Source of the DNA: a virus
Strand: one strand, 5' to 3'
DNA length: 24,148 nucleotides
IMG/VR virus record: IMGVR_UViG_3300025030_000411
Span: 1-24,148 of that record
Positions 1 through 6,912 of the stretch are shown here, one piece after another. The first letter of the stretch is position 1, and each line of letters opens with the position of its first letter. The notes below the pieces were generated by a model. It worked only from the letters and a program-made list of their open reading frames with translations. It was not told the origin of the DNA and did no database searches. The translations under genes were made by a program, and so were the position numbers.

Positions 1-1
1 A

Positions 2-391
2 ATCACTTACGAAACTGAAGGTGAAGCTGCATGGAGCAAGCTATCTCCATTACTTATTTCAGCTCTAGATGGCCTCTGGGAGTTCGTTCAAGAAAAGACC
101 AGCAAAACTCCAGTAATCATCGTCAACAATTGGTCTTTTGGAGGTGACTCCCAATGGAGAGGCCTTCGTACTGAGAATTGCACAGTAGGTACTAATAAAA
201 GTCAACATTGGAAAGGCTGTGCCGCTGACTGTCATGTAAAAGGTTATGATGCCGAGTATATTCGAGGACTTATTCTCTCAGACCAAAACAACCCTCTCAT
301 CAAAGACATTATGAGAATGGAAGCTGGAGTTTCTTGGATTCATCTTGATGTGAAACCAGTTCCTAATCGTATCCATCTATTCAATCCCTAG
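2..391 (+). CDS. Endolysin, M15-type peptidase (5' end missing)
   Basis: The reading frame is open from the left edge to TAG at 389-391 and gives the last 129 residues. It shows the two zinc-site motifs of the M15 / DD-peptidase fold: S-x-H-x(2)-G-x-A-x-D (SQHWKGCAAD, His69 and Asp76 of the visible part) and W-x-H-x-D (WIHLD, His114 and Asp116). Family knowledge: such phage enzymes cut the peptide part of peptidoglycan, either as lysis endolysins or as virion-borne hydrolases. A holin-like gene two genes downstream favours the lysis role. The N-terminus and any cell-wall-binding domain lie outside the window, so exact bond specificity cannot be judged. Confidence 0.8.
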   Translation: MTYETEGEAAWSKLSPLLISALDGLWEFVQEKTSKTPVIIVNNWSFGGDSQWRGLRTENCTVGTNKSQHWKGCAADCHVKGYDAEYIRGLILSDQNNPLIKDIMRMEAGVSWIHLDVKPVPNRIHLFNP

Positions 392-402
392 AGGAAATAT
401 AA

Positions 403-612
403 ATGAATAGTTCCCTTCTTCGTAAAGAAGCTAATTTTACATTACAAGAACATTATGATGCTTGTCATGCAGAACTATTAGAGATTCATCGTATTTGTTT
501 ATGTATCGCTGAATGTCCACCACCTGAGTTAGGAAAAGATACACTCACTGTTTATGTGGTCAAATGTATGGCCCAAGAAATTAACCGATTACACAATAAG
601 GAGATTATATGA
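403..612 (+). CDS. Hypothetical protein, 69 aa
   Basis: Short soluble protein starting at ATG behind a GAGGAAAT ribosome binding site, 11 bases after the endolysin stop. It overlaps the next gene by four bases (ATGA), so the two are probably translationally coupled. It contains a helical stretch with several Cys residues (CLCIAECPPPE) but no signal peptide or membrane segment. I do not recognise the family. Its position between endolysin and holin candidate suggests it belongs to the lysis operon; its function is unknown. Confidence 0.7.
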   Translation: MNSSLLRKEANFTLQEHYDACHAELLEIHRICLCIAECPPPELGKDTLTVYVVKCMAQEINRLHNKEII

Positions 613-842
613 AAAAGAATATTATCCAGTCATTTCTCGCCATTACCTCAGTTATTGGATTTCTCGTAGTTATGGGATTTCTTTTCACGACACCAGTACC
701 AACAGATAATAAAGATTTCTTTAATATTTGTTTAATTGCCTTAGTAGGATTTGTAGGTACAGCTTTTGGTTATTTTCTTGGGTCAAGTCAAGGATCTGCA
801 CGGAAGACTGAAATTATTGCGCCAACAACTGAAGAATCCTAA
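609..842 (+). CDS. Two-helix membrane protein, holin candidate
   Basis: 77 aa with two clear hydrophobic segments, about residues 7-27 (SFLAITSVIGFLVVMGFLF) and 39-57 (ICLIALVGFVGTAFGYFLG). A short polar linker separates them, and a charged C-terminal tail follows. The tail start FGYFLGSSQGSARK resembles a motif common in small phage membrane proteins annotated as holins. Size, topology and the endolysin just upstream fit a class II holin that permeabilises the inner membrane. This is inference; another small inner-membrane protein is possible. Translation is coupled to the upstream gene by an ATGA overlap. Confidence 0.6.
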   Translation: MKKNIIQSFLAITSVIGFLVVMGFLFTTPVPTDNKDFFNICLIALVGFVGTAFGYFLGSSQGSARKTEIIAPTTEES

Positions 843-855
843 ACAAGGATAACTT

Positions 856-1314
856 ATGGTTAAGATAATCTTCTTCAAGGCTAAGACAGCTATTAAAAAT
901 AAATGGCTTAATAGCTTAATAGCATGGAAGACTGATGGTCCCTATAGTCATTGCGAGATTTATTTTAATCGTAGTCGTCAATCCTTTTCTGCTGATGCTG
1001 AGTATAATAAATGTCATTTTAAAATTAGAAACCTGAATTTTGATCAATGGGATATCGTTGAGTTAGATGTGGATGATTATGAAACTTACTTAGCCTGTAA
1101 GGAATTTGAGAACCATTACTATGATTGGATGGGAATTATTTTTAACTTTCTTATCCCGATAAATATTCAACATAGAAGTAAATTCTTTTGTTCTGAACTC
1201 ATTGTAAGAATATTACAATTAGTGAGATATGATAAGGTGATGGGGATGAGAGCGCATAAGATAGATCCGAATAAACTTTATAGGATATTGACTAATGGCA
1301 AAAGTTACGTTTAA
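856..1314 (+). CDS. Permuted NlpC/P60 (YiiX/YaeF-like) cysteine peptidase
   Basis: 152 aa. The order His then Cys matches the circularly permuted papain-like fold: YSHCEI (His32, Glu35) near the N-terminus and FFCSEL (Cys112) late. Family knowledge: these proteins are thiol hydrolases acting on amide or lipid substrates, and several phages carry one near lysis genes. It may modify the cell wall or envelope. The ribosome binding site AGGAT lies inside a small possible hairpin (836-850). The 3' end overlaps the next gene by 20 bases. No signal peptide is visible. The substrate is unknown. Confidence 0.65.
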   Translation: MVKIIFFKAKTAIKNKWLNSLIAWKTDGPYSHCEIYFNRSRQSFSADAEYNKCHFKIRNLNFDQWDIVELDVDDYETYLACKEFENHYYDWMGIIFNFLIPINIQHRSKFFCSELIVRILQLVRYDKVMGMRAHKIDPNKLYRILTNGKSYV

Positions 1315-2053
1315 TAAACTTGAACAGTTAGATGAAGGTGTTGGGGAGTTAGCCGCTAACATTGCTAAGGGCGCTGTCAAACATATTGCAAAGACTTTTG
1401 GGGAAGAATTAGTTAAGGCTTTCTTTCCTGCCGAAACCGCCACGAAGATTTTATCAAAGTTAAGCGAGATTAACAAAATTAAAATTACTGAGGCTAATAT
1501 TAAAAAAGTTGAGACTGAATTAGCTAAGGCTGAACAAGATAACGATGAATTAATTAAAGAGTTCTTAATAAAGTATTATAAGCTATTAACGAATATTTAT
1601 GTTCCTAAGTCTAGTCCTGATGATATCTCAAAGATTACTTATGAAGATGGTGGTAGTGCCTTAGAGATTGATGTTAATGGGAATAAGCTCATGAGATTTA
1701 TTCCTGATAACGACTTAGCTAATTTTAAAAAGTTCATTGATAATTACTTGATTAAGTTTGAGGAAGCAGTGAGAGCTGAATATAATCGCTCTTATACTTA
1801 TTCTGATGCTCTCTTGGCAAGTAAGATGGAAGAGAAACTTAAGAAGGAATCTGGTTTCAGTCCTACCGTTAAAAAATTCATTGAGGCTGGTGGGGTTATT
1901 GGTAACGTGAATAGTCGTAAGGTGACTATCTATTCTCAGATTACTAATTTCATGAAACGGGTAGTTGATATTATGAGAGCCTTAGAAAAAGCTAAACGAG
2001 AATTAGAGAAGCTTAAGGATGAACTAGAATCTAAGACTAAGGCTAATAGATGA
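1295..2053 (+). CDS. Hypothetical coiled-coil protein, 252 aa
   Basis: The start ATG lies inside the previous gene behind AGGATATTGACTA. The protein is strongly helical and charged. Residues about 60-90 and 225-252 look like coiled coils (e.g. KAKRELEKLKDELESK). The N-terminus reads FNKLEQLDE-G and has an L-x-E site like the tag on the neighbouring proteins, but at residue 14 and without the rest of the tag, so I do not count it as a member. It overlaps the next, tagged gene by four bases. No family recognised. A virion or scaffold-like role is possible given the neighbourhood. Confidence 0.65.
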   Translation: MAKVTFNKLEQLDEGVGELAANIAKGAVKHIAKTFGEELVKAFFPAETATKILSKLSEINKIKITEANIKKVETELAKAEQDNDELIKEFLIKYYKLLTNIYVPKSSPDDISKITYEDGGSALEIDVNGNKLMRFIPDNDLANFKKFIDNYLIKFEEAVRAEYNRSYTYSDALLASKMEEKLKKESGFSPTVKKFIEAGGVIGNVNSRKVTIYSQITNFMKRVVDIMRALEKAKRELEKLKDELESKTKANR

Positions 2054-2538
2054 AGACTTATAAGGAATGGTTAGCTGAGGATTTCGCTACAGGCTTTAAG
2101 GATAGAGGGACTTATCAAGAAGTGTATGTGAACCCCTCTAAGAGTGAGATACAGGGCTTTGATAAAAATATTAGACTCATCCTTGATTCTGAGGAACGGA
2201 AGCTCTACGCTTCATCTGGAGACGTTTTACATGATGATTCAATTAAGGCTCTGAAAGCTGATGGAATGTTGCTTGATTTTAACTATGATGCTTACTGGAG
2301 GGATGGGAAGGGGATTGATCGTTACCTAACCTTTGTGATTGAGAGTGATGATTATTATAGTGACTCCATCACTGACTTATTCTTTAATGATCGTGGTAAT
2401 AAAGAACAAAACATAATTAATATTAAGAAATTCCTAGAGAAAGATTTCACTTGGCTGAGTAGATTTATCTGGTTAGATAAGGATAAATTTAAATCTATGT
2501 TAAATGAGATTGAGGATGCCGCTAAAATTAAAGCCTAG
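2050..2538 (+). CDS. Tagged protein (capsid-targeting-like N-terminus), 162 aa
   Basis: Begins with MKTYKEWLAE-D, the shared tag resembling the T4 internal protein capsid-targeting sequence; predicted cleavage is after Glu10. The body has the segment VNPSKSE...RLILDSEERKLYASSGDVLHDD (about residues 27-65). It resembles the gene at 6912 (RNPSKKQ...RGLLTDDQFYIW...VHND), so the two probably share a fold. Function is not recognised. It is coupled to the upstream gene (ATGA overlap). Its last codons and stop form the left arm of a strong terminator hairpin. Confidence 0.75.
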   Translation: MKTYKEWLAEDFATGFKDRGTYQEVYVNPSKSEIQGFDKNIRLILDSEERKLYASSGDVLHDDSIKALKADGMLLDFNYDAYWRDGKGIDRYLTFVIESDDYYSDSITDLFFNDRGNKEQNIINIKKFLEKDFTWLSRFIWLDKDKFKSMLNEIEDAAKIKA

Positions 2539-2560
2539 CATAATAGCTAGGCTTTAATTT
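2525..2560. terminator. Bidirectional terminator between convergent genes
   Basis: A perfect 15-bp inverted repeat: left arm 2525-2539, loop ATAATA at 2540-2545, right arm 2546-2560 ending in TTTAATTT. It covers the stop codon of the rightward tagged gene and abuts the stop of the leftward small gene. AT-rich tracts on both sides allow termination in either direction. Confidence 0.8.
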
Positions 2561-2561
2561 G

Positions 2562-2711
2562 TTAATCTTTACTAATGTCAAATGATCTTAGTTTTGCTTC
2601 ATATTCACGACCAGCTTCAAAGGCATTCTGCATATCATTATCATTAATATTTCCCTCAAAATCTTCCCACTCACACTTAAGATAATTTTTAAACCATTCT
2701 TTAAAGTTCAT
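2562..2711 (-). CDS. Small hypothetical protein, 49 aa
   Basis: ATG at 2711-2709 follows a strong ribosome binding site (AAGGAGAGATAAA); the frame ends at TAA just before the terminator. The protein starts MNFKEWFKNYLKCEW and ends with an AFEAGREYEAK segment, a pattern seen in many very small phage proteins. It sits directly downstream of the leftward gene at 2723, so both are probably read from the promoter at 3001-3029. Its start only superficially resembles the N-terminal tag (no L-x-E at position 10). Function unknown. Confidence 0.65.
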   Translation of the reverse strand: MNFKEWFKNYLKCEWEDFEGNINDNDMQNAFEAGREYEAKLRSFDISKD

Positions 2712-2722
2712 TTTATCTCTCC

Positions 2723-2971
2723 TTAAATGACAATCCAGTCAGTGTGTGAGGAAGTTTGAAATACGGCTTCTCTTGTCAGGATGTATGTTTCTGTGTCAGG
2801 TTTCAGGTAAGGATAAGGATTAGGTAATTTACGATACTCGACAGTGTTAACCATAAGTTTATTATTCCTACCTACAGTAAACCAAACCTCAACATAACCA
2901 TGTTGGTTGGGTTCTCTGATAATCCTACCATTAGTCTCGACTTGTTTTACCTTAGCATCATCCAGAGTCAT
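2723..2971 (-). CDS. Hypothetical early protein, 82 aa
   Basis: An upstream in-frame ATG at 3010 exists, but it lies beyond the -10 element of the promoter at 3001-3029. The start MTLDDAK at 2971 has a clear GGGAGGAAC site in front, so I use that. The protein is small, soluble and mixed alpha/beta, with no cysteines or membrane segments. Family not recognised. It is first gene of a two-gene leftward unit with the 49-aa gene, behind a sigma70-type promoter, which suggests early expression. Confidence 0.65.
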   Translation of the reverse strand: MTLDDAKVKQVETNGRIIREPNQHGYVEVWFTVGRNNKLMVNTVEYRKLPNPYPYLKPDTETYILTREAVFQTSSHTDWIVI

Positions 2972-2992
2972 CTTTAAGTTCCTCCCATAAGT

Positions 2993-3000
2993 GATAAATA
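2993..3000 (+). promoter_or_regulatory. Candidate late promoter GATAAATA
   Basis: GATAAATA begins 47 and ends 40 bases before the start of the tagged gene at 3040. The same octamer occurs at similar spacing before the genes at 6469, 11802 and 20500. It resembles the T4 late promoter TATAAATA. It nearly abuts the -10 of the leftward promoter. Confidence 0.5.
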
Positions 3001-3029
3001 AAGATAACATTAAACTAACTAATTGTCAA
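3001..3029 (-). promoter_or_regulatory. Sigma70-type promoter, leftward
   Basis: On the minus strand TTGACA (3029-3024), a 17-base spacer and TATCTT (3006-3001). It lies about 30 bases upstream of the start of the 82-aa gene at 2971. Confidence 0.7.
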
Positions 3030-3039
3030 GAGGGAAATT

Positions 3040-4812
3040 ATGTTATCTTACAAGCAATTTATCTTAACTGAAGCCATTAACTATGAAGATATGTTTAGTG
3101 GATTCCTTCAATTTTTACTTACCCCTGAAGATAAAAAAGATTTCACTGATGGCATAAATAAGGTTATTAAATCTTATAAAACTAATTTAAAAAAGGAAGA
3201 TAGAATTGTTTGGTTTCTCAGACACCACAAAATAGCGATAATGGAATATGCTTATAAACATGACCGATTAGTATTAAATTATCGTGATGCAGATTTAATA
3301 CAATTAGATAGAAAATTATTTGAACCTTGGTATGCAAATGAAATTAAAAAATATTCTTACATTAAAGAAGATGACCGTTTAACTTTCAGTGAATTGATTA
3401 CCTTTGAAAGAAATGTTCTTCATTTTCTCTCCTTACCTATTCCTGCCATACAATCGTATGTGTGGGGTAAACAAACTGATGAGCAAATATTTGATTACTT
3501 TTTAAAGTTAGAGGATGGATGGAAGGAAGCTCAGAAGGGTAAGATTAAATATACCGATCAACCATTAGATGAGGATGTCACTGTTCTTATTAATTTTAAT
3601 GATGGATTTTATTGGCTAGACCTAGAACGTTCTTATTGTGACCTTGAAGGTAAATCGATGGGCCATTGCGGTAATTCTGCGGCTAGAGATGGCTCAGTGT
3701 TATCCCTGAGAAAATTAATTAAACCTAGTGGGAATAAAGATACATGGATGTGGGAACCTCATGCGACTTTCATTCATTCTGATGAGGGCTACTTAGGAGA
3801 AATGAAGGGTAAAAATAATGAGAAGGTTATAGCTAAATATCACCCTTACATTATCGAACTCCTAAAACTTAAGGTTACCACTAGCTCTAAGGGAACTCAA
3901 TCATATTTCATTAAAGGTTTAAGAGGTGGTGGGTATAAACCTGAAGCTAACTTTAGTTTAGCTGATTTATCAGAAGAACTCTATGATGGATTAATTGAGG
4001 CTAGACCAGACCTAGACACCCTTAGTAATCGTTTTAACAAAGAAGGATTAACTGAAGATTTAATCAAAGACCTAAGAGAGAAAAATCCTCTTGGAATTAA
4101 ATTAGAATTTAATAAGAATGTTGTGGTGATTGATAAAGCTAAGAACCTAGTTGGGTTTATGGATGAGCATGGGAAGCAGGATAGACGTAATGGTAATGAT
4201 GCTAAGTATGCTGCTGAGATTTATACTGGTGAGGAAAACTTAGATTTCTATGAGACTCCTAGTGATTCTGAAATTGAATCTATTTATGATGATTGGTTTG
4301 ATGAGGATAAAGTTAGAGAATACTTAATTAAAGAATTAGGCGAAGATAAAGTTAATGCTTATGATGAAGAAGATTATAATAGTTATTTCGATTTAATTAA
4401 AGAAGAAGATGAGATAATTAATGCTATCGAACAATCCTACGCTAGAGGTTATGAGTGGGGAACGAGCAATGAGATTAGCAAAGCGATCAAGAAAGCCTTA
4501 GCTAATTTTGATATCGTGATTAATCATGGTTATGATGAATTCACTGAAGCTGGCTCTTGCTATATCTTAGGTGAGCCTCATGATGAACCATTAGAAATTG
4601 CTATGACTGTTGATAAGTTTTGTAAGATGATAGATGATCATGGGGCAGAATTAGAAGAAGAGGGTTATAAATATAATATAGAGATAGAACAACCTTATAA
4701 TGGCTGGAGTGATTTTGATGATAGAGGTGTTGTTGAATCATTAGTTGATGATGGATATAAACATTTACTTAACACTAAAGCCTTAAAGAAACTTGAGGGA
4801 TTATATGAGTAA
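3040..4812 (+). CDS. Large tagged protein, PcfJ-like motif, 590 aa
   Basis: Starts MLSYKQFILTE-A, the shared tag with one extra residue, so the predicted cleavage is after Glu11. The middle holds C-x(6)-M-G-H-C-G-N (Cys200, His209, Cys210), then VLSLR (220-224), PHATF (240-244) and a GxxNxK segment (257-262). This series of motifs resembles PcfJ-like proteins of plasmids and phages, whose biochemical role is not established. The C-terminal third (about 400-590) is very acidic. It is the largest tagged protein here and the first gene after a divergent promoter pair. It overlaps the neck gene by eight bases. Confidence 0.75.
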   Translation: MLSYKQFILTEAINYEDMFSGFLQFLLTPEDKKDFTDGINKVIKSYKTNLKKEDRIVWFLRHHKIAIMEYAYKHDRLVLNYRDADLIQLDRKLFEPWYANEIKKYSYIKEDDRLTFSELITFERNVLHFLSLPIPAIQSYVWGKQTDEQIFDYFLKLEDGWKEAQKGKIKYTDQPLDEDVTVLINFNDGFYWLDLERSYCDLEGKSMGHCGNSAARDGSVLSLRKLIKPSGNKDTWMWEPHATFIHSDEGYLGEMKGKNNEKVIAKYHPYIIELLKLKVTTSSKGTQSYFIKGLRGGGYKPEANFSLADLSEELYDGLIEARPDLDTLSNRFNKEGLTEDLIKDLREKNPLGIKLEFNKNVVVIDKAKNLVGFMDEHGKQDRRNGNDAKYAAEIYTGEENLDFYETPSDSEIESIYDDWFDEDKVREYLIKELGEDKVNAYDEEDYNSYFDLIKEEDEIINAIEQSYARGYEWGTSNEISKAIKKALANFDIVINHGYDEFTEAGSCYILGEPHDEPLEIAMTVDKFCKMIDDHGAELEEEGYKYNIEIEQPYNGWSDFDDRGVVESLVDDGYKHLLNTKALKKLEGLYE

Positions 4813-5407
4813 TCCATATTTTAATTTCTTTAGTCAAAATAATACTAACGAGTTTAATCTGTTCAACAATCTATCCTCAGAAATTATTAATATTTATGGT
4901 ATAGACTGTTATTACATGCCACGCAATAAAAGAAAAGATGATATGCTATTTGGTGACGCTATTGGTAGTTATTTTACTGGCGATAATTCGTTTATGATAT
5001 CAATGTATTTAGAGAATCCTTTAGACTTTGAAAACGACGAAATGTTCTCCAAATTCGGAATTCAGACCACTAATAACGTTAATTTCATAGTTAACATGAG
5101 TGACATTCATCAAGCTATCGGAGACAGACCATTTACGGGTGATTTGATATATGTACCTAATTTTAATAGAGTATTTTCCGTGAGTAAAGCTGAGGAGAAG
5201 TACACTTTGTATATGACAGGGCGTCTCATGAATTACAAGATAGTATGTAATCTCCTAGAATTATCCGATGAAACGTTTGAGGATACACCATTCTCAGAGC
5301 TAGATAGTCTTAATGCTATGACTAGTATATCTCCTACCTATAGCGATAATATTAGTGCGACTACCGCCACACTCTATATTGACTTTGGGGAGACTAGACC
5401 ATTTTAG
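4805..5407 (+). CDS. Neck protein, T4 gp14-like
   Basis: 200 aa from ATG at 4805, chosen because GAGGGA lies just upstream; an alternative TTG at 4793 has no better site. The sequence IINIYGIDCYYMPRN (residues 27-41), DDMLFGDA (45-52), the MYLENP segment and FSKFGI (81-86) match the T4 gp14 family. Those proteins sit at the head-tail connector and help join tail to head. T4 gp14 is somewhat longer (256 aa). It lies a few genes before the terminase, as in T4, but a block of tagged genes separates the two. It carries no N-terminal tag, as expected for an outer connector protein. Confidence 0.75.
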   Translation: MSNPYFNFFSQNNTNEFNLFNNLSSEIINIYGIDCYYMPRNKRKDDMLFGDAIGSYFTGDNSFMISMYLENPLDFENDEMFSKFGIQTTNNVNFIVNMSDIHQAIGDRPFTGDLIYVPNFNRVFSVSKAEEKYTLYMTGRLMNYKIVCNLLELSDETFEDTPFSELDSLNAMTSISPTYSDNISATTATLYIDFGETRPF

Positions 5408-5553
5408 AAGTAAATAAAGATTAGTTTAGATTTACCACAACACTTACACTGTTTAGCAGCTAAAGTTAACACTTGATCGTTATCAGTTCTAACATTAAAT
5501 ACGTCAGTTTCCCAAGGATGATAACCAAAGAAACACTTAATTCGTTGTAACAT
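5404..5553 (-). CDS. Small metal-binding-like protein, 49 aa
   Basis: ATG at 5553 behind AAGGAGAAAAAT; stop TAA at 5404, overlapping the end of the neck gene by four bases. Its residues CFFGYHPW near the N-terminus and CKCCGK near the C-terminus give several Cys and His residues that could hold a metal ion. A sigma70-type promoter lies upstream, inside the next rightward gene. It is an isolated leftward gene within the rightward structural block. Function unknown. Confidence 0.65.
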   Translation of the reverse strand: MLQRIKCFFGYHPWETDVFNVRTDNDQVLTLAAKQCKCCGKSKLIFIYF

Positions 5554-5578
5554 ATTTTTCTCCTTAAAGGTTAAAGTG

Positions 5579-5983
5579 ATGCTATCTTATAAACAATATT
5601 TATCAGAGTCAACAATGGGAATTAATATTAATGACTCTGAGTATCCTTGGACTGATTATATTATGAGTGGAAAGAAAACTATTGAAACTCGTAATACTCC
5701 TACCCTTAGACCTTATATTGGAAAGAGAGTGGGAATTATTCAGACTGGTAAAGGTAAGGCTAAACTTATTGGTTATATGACGATAGAAAAAGAAATTGAG
5801 TATGATAAAGAAAGTTGGGCTAAGGATAAATCTAAACACTTAGTTGATTCTGAACTAGGAGACGGGGAGAAGAAATATGGTTATGTTATAGGTAAGGTAG
5901 AGAAGATAACTCCCCAAGAAATTAATTCCAAGGGTATTGTGGCGAGGAAGATAAATGAAAACTTACAAGCAATGGCTAACTGA
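5579..5983 (+). CDS. Tagged ASCH-domain-like protein, 134 aa
   Basis: Begins MLSYKQYLSE-S from the ATG at 5579 (a GTG one codon upstream is unlikely to be the start). Residues about 17-70 match the ASCH (PUA-like) fold: PWTDYIMSGKKTIETR (23-38), then GKRVGIIQTGKGKAKLIGYM. Family knowledge: ASCH domains bind RNA, and some bacterial members are ribonucleases. If packaged through its tag, it would be an RNA-directed protein delivered at infection; that is inference. The end overlaps the next gene by 29 bases. Confidence 0.7.
   Translation: MLSYKQYLSESTMGININDSEYPWTDYIMSGKKTIETRNTPTLRPYIGKRVGIIQTGKGKAKLIGYMTIEKEIEYDKESWAKDKSKHLVDSELGDGEKKYGYVIGKVEKITPQEINSKGIVARKINENLQAMAN
5584..5612 (-). promoter_or_regulatory. 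Sigma70-type promoter inside a tag-coding region, leftward
   Basis: Minus strand TTGACT (5612-5607), 17-base spacer, TAAGAT (5589-5584), about 30 bases upstream of the 49-aa leftward gene starting at 5553. It lies entirely within the first codons of the opposing tagged gene. Confidence 0.55.
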
Positions 5984-6401
5984 AGCTAAACAAGTTTCAG
6001 TAGAAGAATATAACGATTTATTAAAGTCAATTTATTCTCCAGAGTTCTCAGAGATGATTTTATCTCAGGATGAAATGTTATCTGATATGATGGGGGAAGA
6101 TCCTACCGTTGAGACGACAGGTAATCTTTTCGTGAAATACCTAGAGACTCCTAATGAAGCTTTCATTATCGGCCTATTAAGCAAATCAGGTAAGATGAAA
6201 CGTGATGATGTAGAAGATTTTAGGATATGGAAAACGAGATTAATTAAAGCCTTAGATAAAGGTAAGGAAGTTTACACCTCTGTTAATAAATTTAGTAGAC
6301 CTTTAATCAATAAATTAATTAAAGATTATGAGGTAACAAGTATCGGTAAATTAAACTTCCCTGATGGTGAATGGGAAACCATTATGATTAATAAGCCTTA
6401 G
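5955..6401 (+). CDS. Tagged hypothetical protein, 148 aa
   Basis: Begins MKTYKQWLTE-A, with predicted cleavage after Glu10. The start lies within the end of the ASCH-like gene (29-base overlap). The ribosome binding site is GCGAGGAAG. The body is helical in its first half and ends in a short beta-like segment (TSIGKLNFPDGEWETIMI). No family recognised. A terminator hairpin begins within its last codons, so this gene closes a transcription unit. Confidence 0.75.
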   Translation: MKTYKQWLTEAKQVSVEEYNDLLKSIYSPEFSEMILSQDEMLSDMMGEDPTVETTGNLFVKYLETPNEAFIIGLLSKSGKMKRDDVEDFRIWKTRLIKALDKGKEVYTSVNKFSRPLINKLIKDYEVTSIGKLNFPDGEWETIMINKP

Positions 6402-6426
6402 AGTAAATTCTAAGGTTTTCTTATTT
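6393..6426 (+). terminator. Rho-independent terminator
   Basis: Stem CCTTAGA (6396-6402) / TCTAAGG (6409-6415), loop GTAAAT, extended outward by a G-T pair and two A-T pairs. A T-rich tract follows (TTTTCTTATTT). It separates the upstream tagged genes from the late promoter candidate at 6432. Confidence 0.7.
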
Positions 6427-6431
6427 AAACA

Positions 6432-6439
6432 GATAAATA
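6432..6439 (+). promoter_or_regulatory. Candidate late promoter GATAAATA
   Basis: AGATAAATA directly after the terminator. It begins 37 and ends 30 bases before the tagged gene at 6469, a spacing close to that before the sheath gene. Confidence 0.55.
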
Positions 6440-6468
6440 ATTGTAATGCTATCATTAGGAGAAGATCA

Positions 6469-6912
6469 ATGAAGAGTTATAAAGAATATTTATTGGAAAT
6501 ACTCAAGAATAGCTACGACTTTGACTATGTAGACGACGACCAATATACATTTGAAACTGATAAACGGATAACCTATAAAGTAGGATTTGTTGATGGAGAA
6601 TACATTAAAGATTATGAAGGATTTGAGAAATATAATAGTTTAACTCTAGCAGAGATATTCTTTTATATAAAGAGAGGAGATTTTAATTTAAGTAACACTA
6701 AGGATCAATATAAAGTATTCTCTACTATCATATCCATTATAGAAAGTTATGTAAAGAATAGTAGTGTCGATGTAATAGTGTTTATTTCAAAGAAGAGTGA
6801 AAAATCTAGAACTAGTCTTTATGAAAAAATCATAAATAAATTAGGGAAGAAGTATGAGAAGATTTATGATGAAGTGGAAGATTTTTACTTCTTCATGGTG
6901 GAGGTAAACTAA
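6469..6912 (+). CDS. Tagged hypothetical protein, 147 aa
   Basis: Begins MKSYKEYLLE-I. ATG follows AGGAGAAGATCA. The body has a central helix (FSTIISIIESYVKN), a strand (VDVIVFISKKSE) and a SRTSLYEKIINKL segment. The last two resemble a small phage family that I know by pattern but cannot name. Fold layout could suit a small alpha/beta enzyme, but no catalytic residues are evident. It shares one base with the next gene (TAATG). Confidence 0.7.
   Translation: MKSYKEYLLEILKNSYDFDYVDDDQYTFETDKRITYKVGFVDGEYIKDYEGFEKYNSLTLAEIFFYIKRGDFNLSNTKDQYKVFSTIISIIESYVKNSSVDVIVFISKKSEKSRTSLYEKIINKLGKKYEKIYDEVEDFYFFMVEVN

Noticed and set aside
1295-2053. Possible fourteenth tagged protein (FNKLEQLDE-G)
   Set aside because: Has an L-x-E site but not the MxxYK[EQ] core and at a different position; kept out of the tagged set.
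2562-2711. MNFKEWF start of the small leftward gene as a tag variant
   Set aside because: No L-x-E follows at the expected place, and the gene is in an early leftward unit.
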